Positions 24,777-31,342 of a DNA stretch of 64,000 nucleotides are shown here, in pieces. Position numbers and translations under genes: made by a program. Position 1 is the first letter of the stretch; the number at the start of each line of letters is the position of its first letter. Below the pieces are notes generated by a model. The model made no database searches and had not been told where the DNA came from. It saw nothing but the letters and a program-made list of their open reading frames with translations. The DNA lies in contig NZ_LFBV01000003.1 of NCBI RefSeq assembly GCF_001905345.1, forward strand, positions 186,001-250,000. Reading direction: 5' to 3'. The stretch comes from Streptomyces uncialis. Lineage in GTDB: Bacteria; Actinomycetota; Actinomycetes; Streptomycetales; Streptomycetaceae.

Positions 24777-25757
24777 CTAGGCGGTGAGGGCTTCCTGAAG
24801 CTCGCCGAGGATCTTGTCCGCCGCGGTGTAGCCGATGCCCTGCATCCACAGCGCGTCGTTCACGGCGTGGACCCGGTCGTTCTTCACGGCGGTGAGGTTC
24901 TTCCACAGCGGACCACCCGTGACCGCGGGGACCTTGGCCTTCTTCGGGTCCCCGTACACGGAGTGGAAGATCACGTCCGCGTCCGCCCGGTCGATGTTCT
25001 CAGGGCTCACGGTGAGGATGAAACCGTCCTTGGCCTGGTCCGTGACGGGGGGACGGTCCAGGCCGACATCGGCGAGGACGGTGCCGATGTAGTTCTTCTT
25101 CCCGTACAGGCAGACGTCCATCCCCTCGACGAACCGGACCATGCTGACCTTCGTCCGGCCGGCCTGCTTCTTGCCGCCGAGCGCGGCGGTCACCTCGGCG
25201 GCACGCGCGCTGTAGTCCGCGATGGTCTTCCCTGCCTCGGCCTCCTTGCCGAGCGCCTTCGCGTGCACGAGGAAGTTCTCCTTCCAGGAGGGGCCGGTGC
25301 CCTCGGTCATCACGGTCGGAGCTATCTGCTTCAGTTCGGCGTACTTTCCGCCGTGGCGCAGCTTGCTGGTGAGGATCAGGTCGGGCTTCAGCGCGAGGAT
25401 GGCCTCCATGCTGGGCTCCAGCATCTGACCGACGATCTTGACGTCCTCGACCATGCCGGCGGGCAGATGGGCGGGGAAGCCGGACGGCGAGTCGGTGCGG
25501 GTCGCGCCGACGGGCTTCACGCCGAGGGTGACCGCCGAGTCCAGTTCAGCGGTGTCGAGCACGACGACCCGCTTCGGTTCGGCGGGAACCTGGACCTCTC
25601 CCATGGCCGTGGTGACGGTACGGGTCTTCGCGCCGTCCCCTCCCCCGGCACCCTGCCCGCCACCCGAGCCGGAGCCGCACGCACTGAGGGTCAGGACTCC
25701 GGCGAGCGCGGCGGACACAGGAAGCACGCGACGGAACGGGAGGGTGGTGCTCGACAT
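24777..25757 (-). CDS. Iron-siderophore ABC transporter substrate-binding lipoprotein
   Basis: The 326-residue protein has a lipoprotein signal peptide with lipobox LSAC (Cys27) and a Gly/Ser-rich linker. The periplasmic-binding-protein fold of the FepB/FhuD class follows: RVVVLDTAELDSAVTLGVKP, the helix-start EAILALKPDLILTS, and a C-terminal LWKNLTAVKNDRVHAVNDAL motif. These proteins capture ferric siderophores for an ABC importer, which is not adjacent here. The start at ATG 25757 gives a normal signal peptide; the longer frame to 25853 does not. A DtxR-type iron box about 195 bases upstream indicates repression by iron. Confidence 0.93.
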   Translation of the reverse strand: MSSTTLPFRRVLPVSAALAGVLTLSACGSGSGGGQGAGGGDGAKTRTVTTAMGEVQVPAEPKRVVVLDTAELDSAVTLGVKPVGATRTDSPSGFPAHLPAGMVEDVKIVGQMLEPSMEAILALKPDLILTSKLRHGGKYAELKQIAPTVMTEGTGPSWKENFLVHAKALGKEAEAGKTIADYSARAAEVTAALGGKKQAGRTKVSMVRFVEGMDVCLYGKKNYIGTVLADVGLDRPPVTDQAKDGFILTVSPENIDRADADVIFHSVYGDPKKAKVPAVTGGPLWKNLTAVKNDRVHAVNDALWMQGIGYTAADKILGELQEALTA

Positions 25758-25950
25758 CGACGATCTACTTTCGGGCGAAGGAGCGGAGAGGACAGCCATG
25801 GGCGGACGTGCCGGCGGGAGCGCCGGACGAAGACGATCCATGCGGCCGTACACCGTCGCCCGTCCTCATCCCCGGTCGACGTCGCACCACCGCGAACGCC
25901 TGGCCCACCCGGCAGGCACCACAACAGCGGGCCCACCTCGCAGAAACCTG

Positions 25951-25966
25951 CTTAGGCTTACCTAAG
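25951..25966 (-). promoter_or_regulatory. Iron box (DmdR/IdeR-type operator)
   Basis: CTTAGG-CTTA-CCTAAG is a 16-bp inverted repeat matching the TTAGGxTAxxCTAACCTAA-type iron boxes bound by DtxR-family repressors. A further CTTAG half-site lies 4 bases beyond it. It is upstream of the siderophore-binding protein gene on the minus strand, the expected target for iron control. Confidence 0.8.
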
Positions 25967-26067
25967 TCAGCTTAGACGGCGGCCGCCGTCACTCGCACCG
26001 GGCCCCGAGCGTGGCCTCCGAGCTGATGTGCTCGCGGCGCGCACGCTGCGCGGCCTTCCCACGCTTC

Positions 26068-26157
26068 CGGCTGCGTTCACGTCGGCTGTGTCTACGGCGG
26101 CTGTGTCTACGGCGGCTGCGTTGGCGGCGGCTGCGTTGGCGGCGGCTGCGCTCACGG
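26068..26157. repeat. Tandem array, six 15-bp units
   Basis: Six head-to-tail 15-base units of the form CGGCTGYGTYNNCGG are present: CGGCTGCGTTCACGT, CGGCTGTGTCTACGG twice, CGGCTGCGTTGGCGG twice and CGGCTGCGCTCACGG. The pairwise identical copies show recent duplication. A period of 15 keeps frames open on both strands, encoding Ala/Val/Asp-rich repeats, but no ribosome site supports translation. Confidence 0.88.
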
Positions 26158-26341
26158 CGCGGCTGTGCTCACCGGCGTCCGGCAGGGACTACCGGCCCCT
26201 CCGCGAGCGGATGCGGCGGGGAGCGCAAGGAGGCTCGCCGGTGAAGTTCTGCGCCATTCGTGGGGAAGTCGACCGCGAGGCGACAACGCGGGCCCACGGG
26301 AGGGGAGGGAGTGTGAGGACTCACCCGCACAGGAGGTTTGG

Positions 26342-26869
26342 ATGCGCACATCCGTCACGGTGATGAGCGGCCTGCTCGCTCTCGGGCTCTCCACCACTGC
26401 CACCGTTCCCGCGGCCGCGGCTCAGTCAGGGGACGAGGGCAAGCGCTGCGTCACCTACATCGGGAACCACAACTGCCAGATCTCCGGCCCTCCCGGCCCT
26501 CCGGGCCCCGCAGGTCCCGCCGGTCCTCCCGGCCCTGCAGGTCCGGCAGGCGCTGAAGGCCGTGAAGGCCCCGCCGGTCCGCAAGGACCTGCCGGGGCGC
26601 CGAAGCCCACGACCGTGGTCACCGGCACTCCTGTGACCCACGACCAGAATTCGCCCTTTCCCTTCCGGGTGACCGCCACGTGCCCGGACGGGACCACGTT
26701 GACGGGCGGCGGATGGCGTGCGACGCCGAGCGATGTCCTCGGGGTGTCCAGCGAGTACCCCGACGCGGGGGCCACGACGTGGACGGTCGAGCTGCTCCCG
26801 AGCTTCAACGCGACCGGTACGTCCACGGCCACGGTGACGGCATACGCCCTATGTCTGCCGACGTCCTGA
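26342..26869 (+). CDS. Secreted collagen-like (Gly-X-Y repeat) protein
   Basis: The 175-residue protein starts at ATG 26342, 7 bases after an AGGAGG ribosome site. A signal peptide (VMSGLLALGLSTTATVPAAA) is followed by a short Cys-containing head (CVTYIGNHNC). Then comes a run of about 13 Gly-X-Y triplets (GPPGPPGPAGPAGPPGPAGP and on to GPQGPAGAP), followed by a C-terminal beta-rich domain of about 85 residues with two further cysteines (VTATCPDG and YALCLP). Such bacterial collagen-like proteins trimerise through the triple helix and usually display or stabilise the C-terminal domain outside the cell. The ligand is unknown. It appears monocistronic. Confidence 0.9.
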   Translation: MRTSVTVMSGLLALGLSTTATVPAAAAQSGDEGKRCVTYIGNHNCQISGPPGPPGPAGPAGPPGPAGPAGAEGREGPAGPQGPAGAPKPTTVVTGTPVTHDQNSPFPFRVTATCPDGTTLTGGGWRATPSDVLGVSSEYPDAGATTWTVELLPSFNATGTSTATVTAYALCLPTS

Positions 26870-26989
26870 GCGGCCGGCCATAGGTCGCCGGAGGCGGGGA
26901 GGCGAGAGTTCGACCCGCGGCGGGGCCTACCGCCTGCTGTGCCGACAGATCAGCACGCTGTTGTGCGCCAGCAGGTCAGCACGCGTTGA

Positions 26990-27081
26990 GAGCGGCCCCC
27001 GCCCGTGCGGGGACGACAGGATCGCGCGGGTCATCTCCATGACGCGACACGCGCAGTCCCCACACACGCGGGAGCGGCACC
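26990..27081. repeat. Two CRISPR-repeat-like sequences in opposite orientation
   Basis: The reverse complement of 26990-27017 begins GTCGTCCCCGCACGGGCGGG, the look of a Streptomyces type I-E CRISPR repeat. A degenerate copy at 27053-27081 (GCAGTCCCCACACACGCGGG and on) points the other way, 35 bases apart. Opposed orientation, poor match and lack of cas genes argue against a working array. It may be a relic or a coincidental hairpin pair. Confidence 0.4.
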
Positions 27082-27130
27082 AGTTGAACCGAAGCTCCAG
27101 CGAGGGGCGGCTTCGCGCACGCACTTCATG

Positions 27131-27219
27131 AGGTCTCCCCGCGCCGGTACTCGCGCATGCCACGCGGCCACGGGTGGCGTGCGCGATGACCGTACCTGTG
27201 GGGGGTCACGGGGAGACCT
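27131..27219 (-). terminator. Nested inverted-repeat structure downstream of the LPMO gene
   Basis: An outer 11-bp arm AGGTCTCCCCG at 27131-27141 pairs with CGGGGAGACCT at 27209-27219. An inner GCGCATGCCAC at 27153-27163 pairs with GTGGCGTGCGC at 27174-27184 (one T-G), and GGTAC/GTACC pairs between them. The whole 89-base structure starts 27 bases past the LPMO stop and should act as its 3' end, although it is much larger than a usual terminator. Confidence 0.65.
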
Positions 27220-27245
27220 CAGTGATGTCCGGCTCCGGGGTCAGA

Positions 27246-27848
27246 TCAGAACTTGACGTCGGAGCAGGCGTAGAAGGCGTTCGGGGTGTCGGCGACCGTC
27301 CACACCGCGAGGACCACATGGTTCCCGGTCTTGCCGGAGGGGACCTGGCCGGAGTGCGACAGGGTCCACGGCGGGCGCTGACCGTTGTACGGCACCGTCA
27401 GGAACGGGGTGGACTCCAGGGCGGCCCGCGTCAGCGGAGCGTTCTGGTTCCAGCCGTTCTTGGTGATGTAGTACTTGAAGTCGGCCGTGGCGTGCGCGGC
27501 CGTGAACTGCCAGCGGAAGTTGTAGCTCTGGCCGCCGGACAGCTGCGTGGCGGGCCACGCGGTGCCGTTCGGCTGCTTCGGGTGGTCGAGGGCACTGTAG
27601 CCGCCGATCCCCGCGGAACACAGCTTGCCGTCGGCCGGGCCGCCGGCCGGGAAGCCCTTGAGGCCCTCGACGCTCTGCGGCTCGTACTGGATGGAACCGC
27701 AGCCCTTGACGATGCCGCCGTTCCCGCACGCCTTCTGGCGGCTCAGGGGCTGATCGGTGTACCCGTGGCTGCTGGCACCACCGGACGAGAGCGTGACAGC
27801 TCCGACGGTGGCCATCCCGAGCATGGCCGCGTACATCTTCTTTCGCAT
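27246..27848 (-). CDS. AA10 lytic polysaccharide monooxygenase (chitin-active)
   Basis: The 200-residue secreted copper enzyme starts at ATG 27848 behind CAGGAG. Signal cleavage after GGASS leaves His as the first mature residue (HGYTDQPLSRQKAC), required for the histidine brace. The second copper His is in FTAAHATADFKYYIT. Further family features are QYEPQSVEG, the WPATQLSGGQSYNFRW strand and a C-terminal FYACSDVKF. AA10 enzymes oxidatively cleave crystalline chitin (or cellulose), and the single-domain layout fits chitin-active forms. A perfect DasR operator lies 48 bases upstream, so it belongs to the same regulon as the GH18 chitinase at 12912. Confidence 0.94.
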   Translation of the reverse strand: MRKKMYAAMLGMATVGAVTLSSGGASSHGYTDQPLSRQKACGNGGIVKGCGSIQYEPQSVEGLKGFPAGGPADGKLCSAGIGGYSALDHPKQPNGTAWPATQLSGGQSYNFRWQFTAAHATADFKYYITKNGWNQNAPLTRAALESTPFLTVPYNGQRPPWTLSHSGQVPSGKTGNHVVLAVWTVADTPNAFYACSDVKF

Positions 27849-27895
27849 GCTGCACTCCTGAAGAACGTGGGGTTCCGTGAGACGTACGCGCACTC

Positions 27896-27907
27896 TGGTC
27901 TAGACCA
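27896..27907 (-). promoter_or_regulatory. DasR-type operator (dre) upstream of the LPMO gene
   Basis: TGGTCTAGACCA is a perfect match to the conserved core of DasR-responsive elements and a perfect 12-bp palindrome. It lies 48 bases upstream of the LPMO start. Control by N-acetylglucosamine metabolites through DasR is expected from known Streptomyces chitin genes. Confidence 0.87.
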
Positions 27908-28132
27908 AGGCCCAAACTATCGGCGTTAGTTGAACGTGTCCATACCAATGATGGAGAGAATCTGGCCACACCACGTTCACCATTCCTTCACAAGCCTCGC
28001 GTGGGGGCCGGTCGTTGTCGGCCTGCCGGTGCGTAGCGGGGCCGTCCCCGTTCCGGCCCCGGCTTTGAAGTCATCGTTCCGCGCGGCCGTCGCTCATCCC
28101 GTACGGCATCGGTCCCGAGCGTCAGGTGATCC

Positions 28133-28600
28133 CTACGAGGTCCGGGCCGACTCCTCCGCGCGCTGCTTCACATGTACGTTGCGCGCCTCAATGAGATTCC
28201 GCATGTACCGGGCGAGTACCACCGTCTCCACAGCCGCGCCCAACAAGCCGAACGGCGCGGCGAACTGGATCTCGTCGTGCATCACCGTGCCGCCTCGTCC
28301 GTCCGGCACGAAGCGGTGGGTGTGGTGCCACCGCCGGAACGGGCCGGCCACCTGCTCGTCCACGAAGCTTCCTGGCTTCTCGTACGCGCTGATACGCGAG
28401 GTCATCCGCCACTTGATGCCGAAGTGCCGGGCCTCCCAGGTCACATCGTCACCTAGCGCCATACGTCCGGTGCGGACACCACCGATGATCCGCTCGCCGG
28501 AGCGGGCCATGGAGGCGGTGTGCAGATCCACGTCCAACGACAGGTCGAAGACGACGGCAGGGGGCGCGGCGATATGCGTGATGGTCTCGAATTGCCTCAT
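28133..28600 (-). CDS. SRPBCC family protein (polyketide cyclase/dehydrase-like)
   Basis: The 155-residue protein starts at ATG 28600 (MRQFETITHIAAPPAVVFDL), the normal beginning of the START-like fold. The strands WEARHFGIKWRMTSRISAYE, RRWHHTHRFVPDGRGGTVMH and the long C-terminal helix ARYMRNLIEARNVHVKQRAE complete it. Members bind hydrophobic ligands; no active site can be assigned. An upstream in-frame ATG at 28651 would add an implausible Arg/Pro-rich leader. It is divergent from the FabV gene, with over 500 bases between. Confidence 0.88.
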   Translation of the reverse strand: MRQFETITHIAAPPAVVFDLSLDVDLHTASMARSGERIIGGVRTGRMALGDDVTWEARHFGIKWRMTSRISAYEKPGSFVDEQVAGPFRRWHHTHRFVPDGRGGTVMHDEIQFAAPFGLLGAAVETVVLARYMRNLIEARNVHVKQRAEESARTS

Positions 28601-29127
28601 ACCGGGATGCTCGCACGGGCCTCGTCCGGCAGGCCGGGCGGCTCGGAGCACCGATGGACGGCGAGCAGAAATGCGGCAAGTGGCTGTTCAGGGGTCCAGG
28701 GGCAGGATGCCGGGATGGTCGTCGTCCCCTGGAGGACACCGGATTTCCCGGTCCTGCGACAGGCCACGCCGGGACCACCGGGACCGCCGGAAGCGCGAAG
28801 CAGCAGGAGCACCCCAGGGCAGCCGTACGACTCGGGCGGGATGACGGCGATCGGTCGGCCCCGCCCGCACCGCACGCTGGCGGCTTTGGCTCCAGGCGCG
28901 TCGAGAACGGTCCCCGTTCGAGCACCAGCCGCGCCGTATCCCTCGTACCACCACGCCCGGACTGGCCCGGGCCGCCGCTTGAGCCAGTAGGGACCCTCCA
29001 AGCGCGGCCGGACATCGTTGTGGCGGTCAAGATCACCGATCTCATCCGCGCGGCCGCAGACTTGCGGGACGGGACGGCCGAAGGGGCCGCCGCTTCCTTG
29101 TCCGTGACAACACTGGGGCACCACACC
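28601..29127. other. Intergenic region upstream of the FabV-like gene
   Basis: A plus-strand frame is open from 28654 into the reductase, and another in-frame GTG exists near 29020. The extra N-terminal residues are Arg/Gly/Pro-rich without family similarity, so the region is considered non-coding. No terminator or palindrome of note was seen. Confidence 0.5.
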
Positions 29128-30336
29128 GTGAGCGAACGCGTCATCGCGCCCAAGAACCGTGGCTTCCTGTTCCTTGACTCCCATCCCGGCGGCTGCCGAC
29201 AGCTGGTGGACGAGATGTGGCAGGCCGTCCCCGCCCCCGTCACCGGCGGCGGGGACGGACCGGTGGCCCTGATCATCGGCTCGTCCGCCGGGTACGGCCT
29301 GGCCGCGACGATCGCGGGCCTGGCCCGGGCCGGCGTCCGCGGCATCGGTGTGTGCTTCGAGAAGTCGCCGGCCCGGCGCACCGGCACGGCCGGCTGGTAC
29401 CGCACCGCCGCCACCGCCCAGCTCGCCCGACAGCACGGGCGGGACATGGTCTTCCTCAACGGCGACGCGTTCAGCGACGCGATGAAGGAGCAGGTTGCCG
29501 GCCTCCTCGCCGAGCGGTTCGGGGGACGGCTCGACTTCCTCGTCTACTCGGTGGCCGCGCCTCGCCGCACCGACCCGGACACCGGCGATGTGTATGCCTC
29601 GGTCCTCAAACCGGTCGGCTCGCCGCACGCCACCAAGACCCTCGTCTTCGACGAGCACGGCGTCCCGGAGGTGAAGGAGGTCACCATCGCGCCGGCCGAG
29701 GGCGACGACATCGAGCAGACCGTGGCGGTGATGGGCGGCACCGACTGGGAACGGTGGGTCACCTTCCTGGCCGACCGGTCCCTGCTCGCCGACGGCTTCA
29801 CCACCGCCGCCCTGTCCTATATCGGCTCGCCGCTGACCGCGGCGATCTACCGGCAGGGCACCATCGGCACGGCGAAGGGCCACCTCGAAGCCACGGCACG
29901 CACGTTGGACGAACTCCTCGGCAAGTCCCTGGGCGGCCGGGCCGTGACCTCGGTCAACGCCGCTGCCGTCACCCAGTCCTCCACCGCCATCCCCGGAATC
30001 GCTCTGTACGTCGGGCTGCTGCGCGGTGTCCTCGGCAGTGCCATGGTGGCCCCGATCCATCAACTGGTCGAGCTGTGGGACCAACTGACCGGCGTCCGCC
30101 CCCTCGACCTTGACGCGGAGGGCCGCGTCCGCCTCGACACCTGGGAACTCGCCCCCGCCGCACAGAGCGCCGTCACCCAGCGCTGGTCCACCGCCACCAG
30201 CGAAACCATCACCGAACTCGCCGACCTCGACTGGTTCAGCGAAGAGATCCGTCGCCTCTACGGCTTCTCGGTCCCCGGCGTCGACTACACCGCCGCCATC
30301 GAGATCGACGTGCCCTGGCCAACTCCCACCGTCTGA
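29128..30336 (+). CDS. fabV: FabV-type trans-2-enoyl-CoA/ACP reductase
   Basis: The 402-residue protein starts at GTG 29128 (VSERVIAPKNRGFLFLDSHP), which places RGF and HPGGC as in the family. FabV reduces the enoyl double bond at the end of each fatty-acid elongation cycle using NADH and is poorly sensitive to triclosan. Visible features are the Rossmann motif IIGSSAGYGLAATIAGLARA, GTAGWYRTAA, and the catalytic Y-x8-K pair in YRQGTIGTAK with the upstream SYIGSPLT. Length matches the family. The start is uncertain because the frame is open for 470 bases upstream and the ribosome site (GGGG) is weak. It is monocistronic. Confidence 0.88.
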   Translation: MSERVIAPKNRGFLFLDSHPGGCRQLVDEMWQAVPAPVTGGGDGPVALIIGSSAGYGLAATIAGLARAGVRGIGVCFEKSPARRTGTAGWYRTAATAQLARQHGRDMVFLNGDAFSDAMKEQVAGLLAERFGGRLDFLVYSVAAPRRTDPDTGDVYASVLKPVGSPHATKTLVFDEHGVPEVKEVTIAPAEGDDIEQTVAVMGGTDWERWVTFLADRSLLADGFTTAALSYIGSPLTAAIYRQGTIGTAKGHLEATARTLDELLGKSLGGRAVTSVNAAAVTQSSTAIPGIALYVGLLRGVLGSAMVAPIHQLVELWDQLTGVRPLDLDAEGRVRLDTWELAPAAQSAVTQRWSTATSETITELADLDWFSEEIRRLYGFSVPGVDYTAAIEIDVPWPTPTV

Positions 30337-30674
30337 GCAGTCCGCGTTGAAGTGGGCGACCGGAACGGCCACCACCCGAGGCCAACCCCGGCACGCGCTG
30401 CCAGCCCCCGAGGAGCCACGCCACCTGGCTCGGGACCCCCGGTCCGGACAGGCGTCCACCTCGTCGAGAGTCTTCCTGAACTACGTGCGCACGTCGCCAG
30501 GCTCGGGTATCCGTTGACATATCCCGCGGGGTTCGACAACTTCCGCTGTCTGCTCAAGATGACCGAATTGATCGTCAATGACACCGACAGCTGATCATCC
30601 GGCATCCGTGCACCGCGTTCGGGACGGCGGGCCGCCGGTGGGGGCGGCCCGCCGGACTCACGGGATCAGCCGGT
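30337..30674. other. Convergent intergenic region
   Basis: It holds the terminator at 30626. A short plus-strand frame (30352-30594) ends in a protein-like LLKMTELIVNDTDS but lacks a ribosome site and recognisable domain. It is left uncalled. Confidence 0.5.
30626..30653. terminator. Bidirectional terminator between fabV and the lectin gene
   Basis: An 11-bp perfect stem, GGCGGGCCGCC at 30626-30636 and GGCGGCCCGCC at 30643-30653, has a 6-base loop. It lies 22 bases past the stop of the minus-strand lectin gene and could also end the fabV transcript. Confidence 0.75.
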
Positions 30675-31148
30675 TCACACCCGGCCGATCACCCAGCGGG
30701 ACGACGTCCCGCTGCTGGGCTTGTAGACGACATGCTCCCCGACGCGCCCGGCCGCGTGCAGGTACTTCCCGCCCCGGTCCTGGTTGATGTACTTCGGACT
30801 GCCGGACGTGGTCTTCCACTTCTGGTACCCGTCGGTGTTGCACCGCGTCGTGTAGACATCCGTGCCGTTTCCGTCGAGGCAGTGGTTCGACGCCGGGTTC
30901 CTGAAGATCCCGCCGCCGATGCGCCACACCTGCTTCGCGCTGCGGTCGCAGGTGGCGAGGACGACGTTTCCCGTGCCTGTGTGGGCGTTGACCACCTGAA
31001 GGCAGGCGTTCCTGCTGTTGCCGTTGGCCACCTGGTAGTTCACCACCGGTGCCGCCTGCGCCGATGGGGCGCCGACCAGCGGTGTCGCGCTGAGCGCGAT
31101 CGCCGCTCCCGCACCGGCGAGTCGAAGGAGGTTGCCCGTGAGTTCCAT
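30675..31148 (-). CDS. Secreted ricin-type beta-trefoil lectin domain protein
   Basis: The 157-residue protein has a signal peptide (LLRLAGAGAAIALSATPLVG, then APSAQA). A single ricin-B-like beta-trefoil follows: NSRNACLQVVNAHTGTGNVV, ATCDRSAKQVWRIGG, NHCLDGNGTDVYTTRCN and GYQKWKTTSG. The repeated Q-x-W-type motifs (KQVWRI, YQKWKT) and paired cysteines are diagnostic. The third repeat is weaker. Such stand-alone lectins bind sugars outside the cell. ATG 31148 was chosen as the only start giving a signal peptide. It is divergent from the SARP gene. Confidence 0.88.
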   Translation of the reverse strand: MELTGNLLRLAGAGAAIALSATPLVGAPSAQAAPVVNYQVANGNSRNACLQVVNAHTGTGNVVLATCDRSAKQVWRIGGGIFRNPASNHCLDGNGTDVYTTRCNTDGYQKWKTTSGSPKYINQDRGGKYLHAAGRVGEHVVYKPSSGTSSRWVIGRV

Positions 31149-31342
31149 GATTGATCCCCTTGAGTACGGTTCGTCGGCGCGCCGCCCGTGGCGTCGCCCG
31201 GTCGTTCGGGTTGACGACGATCACCGTCCCGCGTGCCGTCCCCACGGCGTCCTCACCACGTCCCCATCGGCCGTCGAGCGGACCTCTCCGCGAACGCTAT
31301 GCTCTGATCCGATTACTTTCGGTGAGGGGGGAAATCGGGGGG

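Larger units (their letters stand above)
25758..26341. other. Intergenic region with iron box and tandem array
   Basis: This is the 584-base gap between the divergent siderophore-binding protein and collagen-like genes. It holds the iron box at 25951, the 15-bp array at 26068-26157, and the promoter of the collagen-like gene. The open frames across the array have no start signals and are not called. Confidence 0.6.
26870..27245. other. Convergent intergenic region
   Basis: This is 376 bases between the collagen-like gene and the LPMO gene. It holds the CRISPR-like pair and the nested hairpin listed separately, plus an imperfect repeat of CAGCACGC at 26951-26982. No gene is seen. Confidence 0.6.

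Noticed and set aside
26990..27081. A CRISPR array
   Set aside because: Only two poor repeats in opposite orientation, no spacers of common length and no cas genes; kept only as a low-interest observation.
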